Positions 42,936 to 51,421 of a stretch of DNA of 64,000 nucleotides are shown here, piece after piece. Position 1 is the first letter of the stretch. Every line of letters starts with the position of its first letter. The stretch is from JABMQW01 sp964439935. GTDB lineage: Bacteria > Fidelibacterota > Marinisomatia > Marinisomatales > TCS56. Made by a program: the position numbers and the translations under genes. The DNA lies in the NCBI GenBank assembly GCA_964439935.1, contig CAYTPW010000018.1:1-64000 (forward strand), given 5' to 3'. The notes under the pieces are model-generated. The model did not search any database. It had not been told where the DNA came from and saw only the letters and a list, made by a program, of their open reading frames with translations.

Positions 42936-44255
42936 ATGTGTGATACATTCGTCGCCCTGCCAGATGCAACAGCAGGTGGAAAAATAATCTTTGGTAAAAA
43001 CAGCGACCGGGAACCCAACGAAGCCCAGGCGCTCGAATACCACCCGGCTGCCGAGCATCCGGATGGTTCTGTTCTCCAATGCACCTACCTGGAAATTCCC
43101 CAGGTACCCAAAACCAATGCTGTCTTATTGAGTCGGCCTTTCTGGATGTGGGGTGCCGAAATTGGTGGTAATGAACATGGTGTAGTAATTGGTAACGAAG
43201 CCGTCTGGAGTAAAATGCCCTTAATTAAGCAGGGCCGTCTAACCGGAATGGATTTACTGCGGCTGGCTTTGGAACGAGCTTCAACCGCTGAAACAGCCCT
43301 GGAAACAATAACTGAATTCTTAGCGGAATATGGTCAGGGTGGTGAGTGCGACTACCAAACCAAGGGTATGGTTTATCACAACAGTTTTATCATTGCCGAT
43401 CCCCGGGAGGCCTGGGTGCTGGAAACGGCCGGACCGCTGTGGGTAGCCCTGCGTGTCAAGAAAACCTATGCCATCAGCAATGGTTTAACAATTGGCGAAA
43501 ACTACCATCTCGCCCATCCCGGTCTGGTTGAGACAGCACGTAAAAAAAGGTGGCTGAAAAAAGGCCAAATCTTCAATTTCGCCCGCTGCTATTCCGATTG
43601 GTTCTATACAACTTTCTCCGGCTGCCGGTCGCGGCGTTCCTGCACCACAAAATTGCTTGAAGATAATTACTCCAAACTGGATCTAAAAGCAGCTTTTTCT
43701 TTCCTACGGGATCACGGGCGGCCAGATTATCGACCGGATCAACATTTTCTAATGAATTGCATTTGCGCTCATTCGGCCAACCCGGTATCCCGCCATTCCG
43801 CGCAATCCACCGGATCGCTGGTTGCCGAACTTGATCCGAAGCAGCAAGAATTCTGGGTTACTGCGACCGCCGCACCCTGCACAAGTCTTTTCAAGCCATA
43901 CCGCTTCGAAAACGGTAATCTACCCGATCTGGGAAAATCCCCCGGCGCAGATTACAATCCTGAATCAATCTGGTGGCGACACGAGCGCCTGCATCGTGCA
44001 ATACTCGGCGATTTTAACACAAGGCTGAGCGGCATTGAGTCCGAACGCAATAAACTTGAAGAATATTATCTGAAACAAACCGCGTTAAAAAAGAATGGTG
44101 CTATATCCAGTATTACCGGCGATGCCTTCAATACGGCAGACCGCATTGAGGCTGACTGGTTGGCGCGGCTGGCAGGGAAACAGGCAAAAAATCAAAACCG
44201 CTTCTATTATCGACGCTACTGGAAAAACCAGAATTCCCGCTGTGGTTTCAGTTAA
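42936..44255 (+). CDS. C69-family peptidase (secernin-like)
   Basis: An N-terminal nucleophile hydrolase, 439 residues. The nucleophile Cys2 follows the initiator Met directly ('MCDTFVALPDATAGG'), then 'IIFGKNSDREPNEAQ' and 'GGNEHGVVIGNEAVW' are typical of secernin/PepD dipeptidases. No signal peptide is present, so it acts in the cytoplasm. It starts 1 bp after the upstream stop, implying translational coupling. The substrate could be a dipeptide or a modified amino acid amide. Confidence 0.9.
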   Translation: MCDTFVALPDATAGGKIIFGKNSDREPNEAQALEYHPAAEHPDGSVLQCTYLEIPQVPKTNAVLLSRPFWMWGAEIGGNEHGVVIGNEAVWSKMPLIKQGRLTGMDLLRLALERASTAETALETITEFLAEYGQGGECDYQTKGMVYHNSFIIADPREAWVLETAGPLWVALRVKKTYAISNGLTIGENYHLAHPGLVETARKKRWLKKGQIFNFARCYSDWFYTTFSGCRSRRSCTTKLLEDNYSKLDLKAAFSFLRDHGRPDYRPDQHFLMNCICAHSANPVSRHSAQSTGSLVAELDPKQQEFWVTATAAPCTSLFKPYRFENGNLPDLGKSPGADYNPESIWWRHERLHRAILGDFNTRLSGIESERNKLEEYYLKQTALKKNGAISSITGDAFNTADRIEADWLARLAGKQAKNQNRFYYRRYWKNQNSRCGFS

Positions 44256-44280
44256 AAAAAGCGCGGAAAACTGTCCGCGC
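44254..44280 (-). terminator. Intrinsic terminator between the C69 peptidase and the outer-membrane operon
   Basis: GCGCGGA (44261-44267) pairs with TCCGCGC (44274-44280) around AAACTG. On the minus strand it is followed by seven T, ending the 50.5-44.3 kb operon. It overlaps the peptidase stop codon and may also act on the plus strand. Confidence 0.8.
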
Positions 44281-44308
44281 CTTTAATCTACTTTAAACTA
44301 GTGTGCGG

Positions 44309-47128
44309 TTAAAATGTATAGTTCAGGTCCGCTCGCATAATTAACGCCGTATCACTTTCACCATTGGAGTCGGTGCCCCTCAGATCCGCGCTGGCCCGCA
44401 GCGACAGATTCTCAAGAATTTTATAGTTGACGCCGCTGCGAACATTAAACCGGTTAAATGGGCTATTGCCTGTGCCGGAAGTATATCCAAAACCGGCATT
44501 GACCTTTAGAGAGCCACCAAATAAAGCATAAACCGCATTGAGATTAATTCCGGTTATACCCTGCTCTTCCATAACAGTGGTTCGGTTATTGAAAGACAGA
44601 ACTACAGTAGTTTTGAGTGGTATTGAATAGTCGGTTACGACTGAAATTGTGGTAACATCCGAACTCATTTTAGGTGATGTATAGGTTGTATCGAAAAAGG
44701 TGGTGACATCGTCGCTGCCTAGCATGTAACTGTCACCATCGGGATCGTAGCGATCATTGATCTGATCCTTTTTTGTGAGCTTGTTAAAGTTCAGCATGAT
44801 ATTGTGTTTCTGCCCCCAGAGGCCGATCGAATAATTTATTCCTATATTGGCATTGAAGGTATTCTCGTCAACGCGATTATCATCAAGATGAACTCCGATT
44901 ATATTCCCTGTGGAATCGTTATCCAGTCGAGTTGTGTCCTGGTAGGTTTTACCGTTAGAACGCGGTTTGCTACTGATTTTAAAATTAAAAGTGGGGTAAT
45001 CCGGTCCTGGATAAACACCTATGTTAGTTGTGATCGTCTTGATCGTGGTTGTCACCGGCACCAGCCGTATGGTTTTATTATCCTGGTGACGATAGGTTGC
45101 ACCGACGAATAATTTATTCTTCAATAATCGTACCCGATCGGTGACGATAAACTCCCGGATATCACTCTGGAGATAAGGATTTCCCAGGGAATTGAATTTA
45201 GGACCAACCCGGTTATATTCTACTGATACGCGATTATTGTAGTAGTTTGCTGACAGTTTGTAATAGTAAGCTAGGGATGGCATGGTAGCAATTGCTTTTA
45301 ATGGTTCGTCGGCTAGCTGAGCCGAATCAATATCGAATGGGATCAGCGGAACCATATTCTGGTTAATAACAAAAAGATCTTCATAGTCAATTGGATCAGG
45401 AAAAGCTCCAATTATCGGTAGTTCTCCCGATAGGGAGACAAAACCCATCAATGAATCGTCATCCACATCATCCATTAAAGTATCAAGTTCATCAAGTGAT
45501 ATAGCCCCATCCCAGATATCGGTATTCAGCATGGAAAAAGCCCAGCCCGCTTCCAGACTCAGGCGGCGTGAGCGGTTGCTCAGCTTGATATCCGATCCAA
45601 TAACTATATTATCCTGGGGGCTGTCCCCTTTCCAATTGCTATCTTCCGGTGGATTGATATATACGGCCCAATCCGGTAATTGCGATGTTAGCTCCAGGGC
45701 CAGTAATTCATCATAAGTATAAACGTCGCCGGGGATGTGAGTAATAATATTATCCTCATCAGTAAAGGTAGAGTCCATAATTTCGATTTTTGCCGCTCCA
45801 AGCGCTTTATTGACCGAAGTAATATCATCTTTGGCCTTCAACCAGTTAAAGCCGATCTGGAACACTCGGCCGTCGCCAAAACTCAGGCGGCCACTGGTAA
45901 TATCGCGCCGGAAGGTATAACCTTTGCGGTCGAGTTGATAGATCAGGTTTGTGATTGTTGAATCAACCTCATCCTGCTCCTGCATTATTTCAAACGCGTA
46001 GGCATCGCCGGGATCCAGACGGCCTTGGATGTCGCGCAGCAACTCACCTTTGACAACATGCAGGTTGGCCCAGCCTAGTTTCAGGTCGGCATCAAAGCCG
46101 CGCACCCGTTTCCCATCCAGAGTATATTTTGACAGGCGTGAGCTGAAATCTCCAAAATTCATCATCAATTTATCACCCATGGAAAGACTCAGGCGAAAGC
46201 GATTCTTCGGTTGCTTATATATATCTTCATCAGATGTCAGTTTAATATCGGTCTTGAACCGCAGCCAGCGCCAGTCACCACTAAATGATGCCTTGGACTT
46301 ATATACATTCAGATAGTCGCCATCACCCTGCGGGTCGCGGGAATAACTACCATTGACCTTACCCCGATAAGTGAACTCCCGTTTAATGTCAGCCCGGGAT
46401 TTCTTAACCACTGTAAAGTCCCATTTACGGCTCGGAATAATACGGCCGTCGGTATTCCGCAGTTCAATCTTTACAATATGCTTGCCCGGAGGAAGGGCGG
46501 TAGGAAGGTAGGCTACGAAATCACTGCTTACTTCCGCTTTGTTTGTTACATCGCGACTATCCACCAGCAGGCGGATTGATCCTGGGTCAACTGATTGAAT
46601 ATTATACAACGAGGCGGCGATATAAATATCGTCAAACGGCACTGTCGCTCCCGGATCGGGACTAAAAACAAGAATATCTTTATTTCCGCCCGGCTCGTCG
46701 GCGGCTGTCGTTGTTGACGCTCCTGGGTCGCCAGCCAGGATTCCGGTCCCCGATGGATCGAGGTTAATCTGAACTGGTGCATCTTCGGCGTCTGTATCGG
46801 GATAAGTCAGAACCGTACCGTCAACCAGGGTCGCGGCCAGAAAATATTCCACAGCCGGCAGTGACAGTTGTTCCTGGGGTATTTCTCCACGCCAGATATC
46901 GTCGAAGAGTTCCATGTATTCTTCGATATAGCCTGTCTCGCCGGCCGATCGGTATAATAAACGTAGATTACCGACTGCTGTTTCGGAGTTCACCATTGCA
47001 TAGATTATCAGGCTTTCCCCCGGTTCATGTTCATAAACCGGTTGGTGAACGATGGCTCCGGACTGTAATGCCGCTATTAAACCGGGGATTGCTGCAAATA
47101 CGATTAGAAAATTCGCCAGTTTTTTCAT
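44309..47128 (-). CDS. Large outer-membrane barrel protein with N-terminal Ig-like region
   Basis: About 939 residues from the ATG at 47128; an in-frame GTG at 47152 adds eight. A signal peptide (MKKLANFLIVFAAIPGLIAA) is followed by an Ig-like beta region (about 30-115), a second beta domain in the 180-260 area ('VPFDDIYIAASLYNIQSVDPGSIRLLVDS' style), and a long barrel-like part (about 270-939) ending 'LIMRADLNYTF'. Late strands such as 'NLSLRASADLRGTDSN' and 'HNIMLNFNKLT' fit an outer-membrane barrel. No family name is known to me. It is the last gene of an operon with the FecR-domain repeat protein and a 406-residue secreted protein. Confidence 0.75.
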   Translation of the reverse strand: MKKLANFLIVFAAIPGLIAALQSGAIVHQPVYEHEPGESLIIYAMVNSETAVGNLRLLYRSAGETGYIEEYMELFDDIWRGEIPQEQLSLPAVEYFLAATLVDGTVLTYPDTDAEDAPVQINLDPSGTGILAGDPGASTTTAADEPGGNKDILVFSPDPGATVPFDDIYIAASLYNIQSVDPGSIRLLVDSRDVTNKAEVSSDFVAYLPTALPPGKHIVKIELRNTDGRIIPSRKWDFTVVKKSRADIKREFTYRGKVNGSYSRDPQGDGDYLNVYKSKASFSGDWRWLRFKTDIKLTSDEDIYKQPKNRFRLSLSMGDKLMMNFGDFSSRLSKYTLDGKRVRGFDADLKLGWANLHVVKGELLRDIQGRLDPGDAYAFEIMQEQDEVDSTITNLIYQLDRKGYTFRRDITSGRLSFGDGRVFQIGFNWLKAKDDITSVNKALGAAKIEIMDSTFTDEDNIITHIPGDVYTYDELLALELTSQLPDWAVYINPPEDSNWKGDSPQDNIVIGSDIKLSNRSRRLSLEAGWAFSMLNTDIWDGAISLDELDTLMDDVDDDSLMGFVSLSGELPIIGAFPDPIDYEDLFVINQNMVPLIPFDIDSAQLADEPLKAIATMPSLAYYYKLSANYYNNRVSVEYNRVGPKFNSLGNPYLQSDIREFIVTDRVRLLKNKLFVGATYRHQDNKTIRLVPVTTTIKTITTNIGVYPGPDYPTFNFKISSKPRSNGKTYQDTTRLDNDSTGNIIGVHLDDNRVDENTFNANIGINYSIGLWGQKHNIMLNFNKLTKKDQINDRYDPDGDSYMLGSDDVTTFFDTTYTSPKMSSDVTTISVVTDYSIPLKTTVVLSFNNRTTVMEEQGITGINLNAVYALFGGSLKVNAGFGYTSGTGNSPFNRFNVRSGVNYKILENLSLRASADLRGTDSNGESDTALIMRADLNYTF

Positions 47129-47185
47129 GTTTAATCCATGTTTTAAAAACACATTTCTACCAAATTAATTGTTTGTCGTTGTTGA

Positions 47186-49279
47186 TCAGAAAGTGATTAT
47201 TACTTCCTTTTTCTCACCTTGAGCATTCTCCAGCTCGAATATCAACTCACGCTCAACCGCTTCTTCCGCGGTAACCCGTGTGGCAACTAAATTACCGGTA
47301 CCCTCTTCCAGGCGACAGCTTTCCACTACCACAACAGCACCGACGACTAAATTGCTCTGCTCAAAATCGGTCTCATCGGTTGTTTTGACAATACCTGTCA
47401 GGTTGGCTTCGTCAATTTCGCCCAATATAACCGATAGATCGCTGAGCTCGAATTGGTTATTTGAAAAAGCTGTTGAGACTGTTCCCTCAACAATGATCAT
47501 CTCAACGATAATTAACGATGCCAGAACATCCTGATTGGAGAGCACGCCCTCAACCGTTACTTTGGCGCCCGGTAAAATTTCACAGTCGCCCGACATATAA
47601 TTTTCTGGTGTAATTATGATACCGGATAAATTACCAGCATCCACGTCGCCCTCGACGACTATCAGATCAGTCAGCATGAATTGGTTGTTAACCACGCCGG
47701 ATTGGACCGTCCCGGAGATTATTACCGATATCAGTTCTTCTTCGGGTGGACAGGCCTCCAATATCGAGGCAGTAATATCATTGCTTGAATCATCATAGGT
47801 TCCAATAACCACAATATTAGCGGCCACTTCGACCGCACATTCATCAGTCAGCGTACTGTCGGTAACAATGACGGTCCCCGATAGATTAGCAGCTTCAACA
47901 TTCCCGTCGATGACGGTGATATCGCTGATACTGAACTGATTATTGGTTATAGCTGATTGGGCCGTGCCGGATATGGTCACAACAATCTGGCCCGCCTCAA
48001 TTTGAACGGCACTGACCGATAGCGCAAATACCGCCTGGGTTGAATCATCGTAAACGCCGGTGACAATCACACTCAGGCCGGAATCAATTGCGGCGCCCGT
48101 GAATTCGGTATTAGACGAAGTAATGATAGTTCCCGAAATATCGGCTGGTTCCAGATCGCCTTCAATGACAGAAATTTCACTGATGCTGAATTGATTATTG
48201 GCAATGGCCGCTGAAGCGGTACCGGATATCGTAACGACAGTTGCCTGGGTAGCCGCAGTGACAGTTATATTTGTGGCATTTAAGACACCTGTTTCCTCGT
48301 TGTGATAGCCGGTTACTGTTACGGTAGCCCCAATTTCGATCTCATCCCCCTCCGTTACCGTATTTTCGGAAAGGCCAACCATGCCTGGTAGAGTTTCGGC
48401 TTCACCCTGAACCACCGCAACTTCACCGATCCCGAACTGCCCGGAGGAAACGGCGCTGGTAACGACTGCTTCGATCTGGAGCGGTGAGGCGACCTCCACC
48501 AGCGTGGCAATTGTATTTCCGGACTCAGAATCAAACGCACCCCGGGCTGTTACCTGCACTCCCGAATTGATTGTACCGCCCTCAAAAACGGTATTATCGG
48601 TCACTGTTATCGAACCGGATATTGAGCTAAGCTCAACATCGCCCTCGATCAATTGAATATTCAGGAGACTGAATTGATCACCGGACAACTCCGAGGTAGC
48701 ATCCCCGGAAATTTTAATCGTTTCCAGCACATTCATCTCACCATCGGCGGTTGACTCCACAATCACACCGGCCGGGACGGTTATAACTTCACCGGTTACT
48801 GTGTTCACCAATTCAATAGTACCACTGTTACTGACAATAACATCACCGGAATCGGGAATGGAAATAATCCAGAATTCTGTTCCTTTGACCGACGCGACCG
48901 AGGTGGGGGTAGCGATAATAAATTCGCCTTTGCGCTGAGTGGCAATCGAAGCTTTCAAAACACCCTGCTCCATGCTGATACGCTTGGATATCCCGGAACT
49001 GCCGCGTGAACCGGTAATAGTCACTTCAGTGTCACCTTTCAGCTTCAGCTGGGATTTATCATCCAGAAACAGGATCAATGCTGAGCCATCCTTGCCTGTA
49101 CTTACCCGATCCTGATCATAAAGCAAAGCGCCTTTTTTCAATGCCGCTTTCTTCTCTGTTTCGGCCCGAGTGAGATCCACCTGCCCCTGTTTCTTGGTGG
49201 TAACTGCCAGTTTGTCGGCAGCAAAACCCGCCGAAAGAATCGTCAATAGGCCCAGTAATTTTATACTTGTTTTAACCAT
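47186..49279 (-). CDS. FecR-domain secreted protein with six internal repeats
   Basis: A 697-residue protein. A signal peptide (1-20, GFA-ADK) is followed by a FecR-like domain (about 25-180, 'VSTGKDGSALILFLDDKSQLKL', 'TPTSVASVKGTEFWI'). FecR domains normally bind inducers in the periplasm as part of TonB/sigma systems, but no sigma or anti-sigma factor is adjacent. From about 188 to 682 there are six repeats of about 85 residues resembling DUF5666, each carrying 'SGTxxSxxxNNQFxxxDxxVxEG' and ending with a beta hairpin 'VTGxYDDS'. It overlaps the upstream gene by one base (TAATG). Confidence 0.8.
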   Translation of the reverse strand: MVKTSIKLLGLLTILSAGFAADKLAVTTKKQGQVDLTRAETEKKAALKKGALLYDQDRVSTGKDGSALILFLDDKSQLKLKGDTEVTITGSRGSSGISKRISMEQGVLKASIATQRKGEFIIATPTSVASVKGTEFWIISIPDSGDVIVSNSGTIELVNTVTGEVITVPAGVIVESTADGEMNVLETIKISGDATSELSGDQFSLLNIQLIEGDVELSSISGSITVTDNTVFEGGTINSGVQVTARGAFDSESGNTIATLVEVASPLQIEAVVTSAVSSGQFGIGEVAVVQGEAETLPGMVGLSENTVTEGDEIEIGATVTVTGYHNEETGVLNATNITVTAATQATVVTISGTASAAIANNQFSISEISVIEGDLEPADISGTIITSSNTEFTGAAIDSGLSVIVTGVYDDSTQAVFALSVSAVQIEAGQIVVTISGTAQSAITNNQFSISDITVIDGNVEAANLSGTVIVTDSTLTDECAVEVAANIVVIGTYDDSSNDITASILEACPPEEELISVIISGTVQSGVVNNQFMLTDLIVVEGDVDAGNLSGIIITPENYMSGDCEILPGAKVTVEGVLSNQDVLASLIIVEMIIVEGTVSTAFSNNQFELSDLSVILGEIDEANLTGIVKTTDETDFEQSNLVVGAVVVVESCRLEEGTGNLVATRVTAEEAVERELIFELENAQGEKKEVIITF
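47234..48718 (-). repeat. Six tandem about-85-residue (about 255-bp) coding repeats
   Basis: The repeats lie in the FecR-domain gene. The recurring core reads VxxSGTxxSxxxNNQFxLSDxxVxEGxVxxxxLSGTIxx. They are diverged at DNA level, so they are old duplications and not recent slippage. Confidence 0.75.
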
Positions 49280-50499
49280 TACTCGGCCTCCAGGTTTATT
49301 ACGGACAGAGTCCCATCTTCAAATTGGTCCTTCAACTGTATCAAATCTGCCTCTTCAATAATCTCATCGTCCAGAGTAACGTTGCCTGTAGCGTTATAAC
49401 CAGACAGAGGACCACCGGGATCAAACAGACCATCAAACACATCCTCGGTAATAATGGTCTTTAAGTATTCATTAAAACTGTTGCTTCCACTTTCCGCATT
49501 GAAAATACTGAACACATATACCGGGCTATCCAGTTCTTCTATGCCGGTAGTTGTGGATACGCGCTTCTGGACCTGATAGGCGTAGATACCGCCTGGGTAC
49601 AATTCTATCGCTCCTGTAGGTGGATACATCATATTCAATTGATTACCGACAGGATGCCAACCGAGTGTCTGGTCGACTGGCAGGGTGGTAATATCCTCGA
49701 TGGCATCATCAATTGATGTGTGATCCTCGGCCCGGAACTCCGCTACACGAATGTAAAATCCGCACTCGAAACAATTATCCAGTACCGGCAACGGCAGTAA
49801 ATCCGATTCCCAGTTAAACACCGGGAAAGTGGTATAAACAACATTATTGTCCAGGTCGCCCCAGGGACCGCCAGGGCTGCCCATGACCAGCTCCAGAGAG
49901 ACCGGCGTAACAACGTTCAATATCGTCCGGCAATCATCGGTACAGTTAACTGGCATTAGATCATCAGAGCCCTGTAAATTGGCTTCAACTTCCATAACAA
50001 AACTGTATATGCCATCCGGCAGCTGGCCAAAGGTAAGAATATCCTGAAAGATGGTGGTCAGCTCATCGGTGTCTTTTACCTCTTCATTGTTGACACTTAT
50101 GGAAATTTCATCGCCAAAAATATCCCTTATTTCCAGGGCATCAATTGTGAAATCGCGATTATCAAGATTCACCGGGGCACGCATGATAAAAGCGTCACTG
50201 GTAGATAGATGAGCAACTTCCTCATCCAGATCCAGTGCCGGCGATTGGATATGGATCGAGAAATCGATCGATACCTCAATCGGGGGTTCATACCGACCGC
50301 TGGCATCCGTGGAACAGGTGGGACAGCTTAAGGTGTAATAAAATAACTGAAAGTCGGTTTCACCTGTTTCCAGGTCCACAGAAGTTAAATAATAGGTAAC
50401 AAACTGATTGAATTGACCATCGGCTTCAAATATCGGTGTCTGGCAAAATAGTATTGATGTTAACGCCAGGCTGGAAAAAAATTTGATGACTCTCTTCAT
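49279..50499 (-). CDS. Secreted protein of unknown function (first gene of the FecR operon)
   Basis: 406 residues from ATG 50499, chosen because AAGGAG lies 6 bp upstream; an in-frame start at 50538 would add an odd 13-residue tail. A signal peptide (MKRVIKFFSSLALTSILFCQ) is followed by beta-rich segments and several Cys pairs ('SCPTCSTDASGRYEPPIEVSIDF', 'DNCFECGFYIRVAEFRAED'). No transmembrane barrel end and no enzyme motif are visible. It overlaps the FecR-domain gene by one base. The three-gene operon looks like a coordinated envelope system. Confidence 0.7.
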   Translation of the reverse strand: MKRVIKFFSSLALTSILFCQTPIFEADGQFNQFVTYYLTSVDLETGETDFQLFYYTLSCPTCSTDASGRYEPPIEVSIDFSIHIQSPALDLDEEVAHLSTSDAFIMRAPVNLDNRDFTIDALEIRDIFGDEISISVNNEEVKDTDELTTIFQDILTFGQLPDGIYSFVMEVEANLQGSDDLMPVNCTDDCRTILNVVTPVSLELVMGSPGGPWGDLDNNVVYTTFPVFNWESDLLPLPVLDNCFECGFYIRVAEFRAEDHTSIDDAIEDITTLPVDQTLGWHPVGNQLNMMYPPTGAIELYPGGIYAYQVQKRVSTTTGIEELDSPVYVFSIFNAESGSNSFNEYLKTIITEDVFDGLFDPGGPLSGYNATGNVTLDDEIIEEADLIQLKDQFEDGTLSVINLEAE

Positions 50500-50840
50500 T
50501 ATTGCTCCTTGAATTGTGTTGCGGCTGGCACCGCGCAAACTAAAAACCTGACAAAGATACCACTGTTATTTTTAAAATAAAAGAGTAATTGACACAGTCT
50601 TGATCTTCGCGTGACCTATACCACTTTTAGCGCTATGCAATCGGGTCCTGCGGAAGAACATATATTGATATCATATTCTAATCTTCGCCTTCAACTTTGG
50701 AGTGGTTAGCAATTCTTTGGGTTACTTTCGGGGTGCCAGCGCGACTTTGCGTCGCTGTGTACTGGTTTTCTGTAAGTGGGGTTAAAAAACAGGGGGCGCT
50801 GACACGCCCCCTGTTTCCGAATTAATGTTTGAATGTTTTA
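50500..50840. other. Gene-free stretch holding a terminator and a short hairpin
   Basis: This is the 341-bp gap between the secreted-protein operon and ssb. The ssb terminator is at 50784-50816. A small CG-rich hairpin candidate lies around 50740-50757 (GCGAC/GTCGC). I see no gene here; a promoter for the 50499 operon is expected but not clear. Confidence 0.5.
50784..50816 (-). terminator. Intrinsic terminator of ssb
   Basis: AAACAGGGGGCG (50787-50798) pairs with CGCCCCCTGTTT (50805-50816) around CTGACA. On the minus strand it is followed by six T, 25 bp after the ssb stop. Confidence 0.9.
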
Positions 50841-51242
50841 TTAAAAGGGCAGGTCGTCGTCCTCGCTGTCCGCCACTGGTTCATTTGCAGCCGGACCTTC
50901 GGCATCTTTGCGTCCCAGCATGGTGAAATTATCAGCAATCACCTCCGTTGTATAGCGCTTTACGCCATCTTTGTCTTCCCAGTTCCGCGTTCTTAGGCGT
51001 CCTTCCAGATAGATCATCTGTCCCTTCTTCAAATACTCCTTGGCCCGTTCAGCCAGTTTACCCCACAGTACACAACGGTGCCATTCGGTATGCTCCTCGT
51101 TTTCACCATCGCTTTTACGCCATGATTCATTGGTGGCCAGATTAAAATTTGTTACGGCACTGCCGGAGGGTGTATAGCGGCTCTCGGGTACACCACCCAG
51201 ATGCCCGACCAGGATGACTTTATTTACACTTCCTCTTTGCAT
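50841..51242 (-). CDS. ssb: Single-stranded DNA-binding protein
   Basis: A 133-residue OB-fold SSB that coats single-stranded DNA in replication and repair. The OB domain (about 5-105, 'VILVGHLGGVPESRY', 'WHRCVLWGKLAERAKEYLKKG', 'GRLRTRNWEDKDG') is followed by a short acidic tail ending 'DDDLPF', the partner-binding tip typical of SSB. Its promoter is at 51306-51335 and its terminator at 50784. Confidence 0.97.
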   Translation of the reverse strand: MQRGSVNKVILVGHLGGVPESRYTPSGSAVTNFNLATNESWRKSDGENEEHTEWHRCVLWGKLAERAKEYLKKGQMIYLEGRLRTRNWEDKDGVKRYTTEVIADNFTMLGRKDAEGPAANEPVADSEDDDLPF

Positions 51243-51305
51243 GATATTCTCCTTTTATTGTATTTACAGATTAGATACTGATTTTAAACAGAATCGCTTC
51301 GTTTA

Positions 51306-51335
51306 ATTGTACATCCGCAAGGTCGCTTGAGTCAA
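51306..51335 (-). promoter_or_regulatory. Sigma-70-like promoter of ssb
   Basis: On the minus strand TTGACT (51335-51330) and TACAAT (51311-51306) are separated by 18 bp. The predicted start near 51299 is about 57 bp before the ATG. Confidence 0.55.
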
Positions 51336-51360
51336 GATTTTTATAGAATCGGCCAGTTCT

Positions 51361-51396
51361 CCAATAAAAAGAAAGGGGCGCCGAAGCACCCCTTTC
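51361..51396 (-). terminator. Intrinsic terminator of the giant secreted protein gene
   Basis: GAAAGGGG-type stem (51371-51381) pairs with 51386-51396. On the minus strand the loop is a C(UUCG)G-type tetraloop and T5 follows. It lies 25 bp after the stop. Confidence 0.92.
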
Positions 51397-51421
51397 GCAA
51401 GAATCCAGCTTGGTTAAGCTG

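Noticed and set aside
50580..50625. Plus-strand TTGACA in the 50.6-kb gap as a promoter
   Set aside because: No -10 at a sensible distance and no plus-strand gene downstream.
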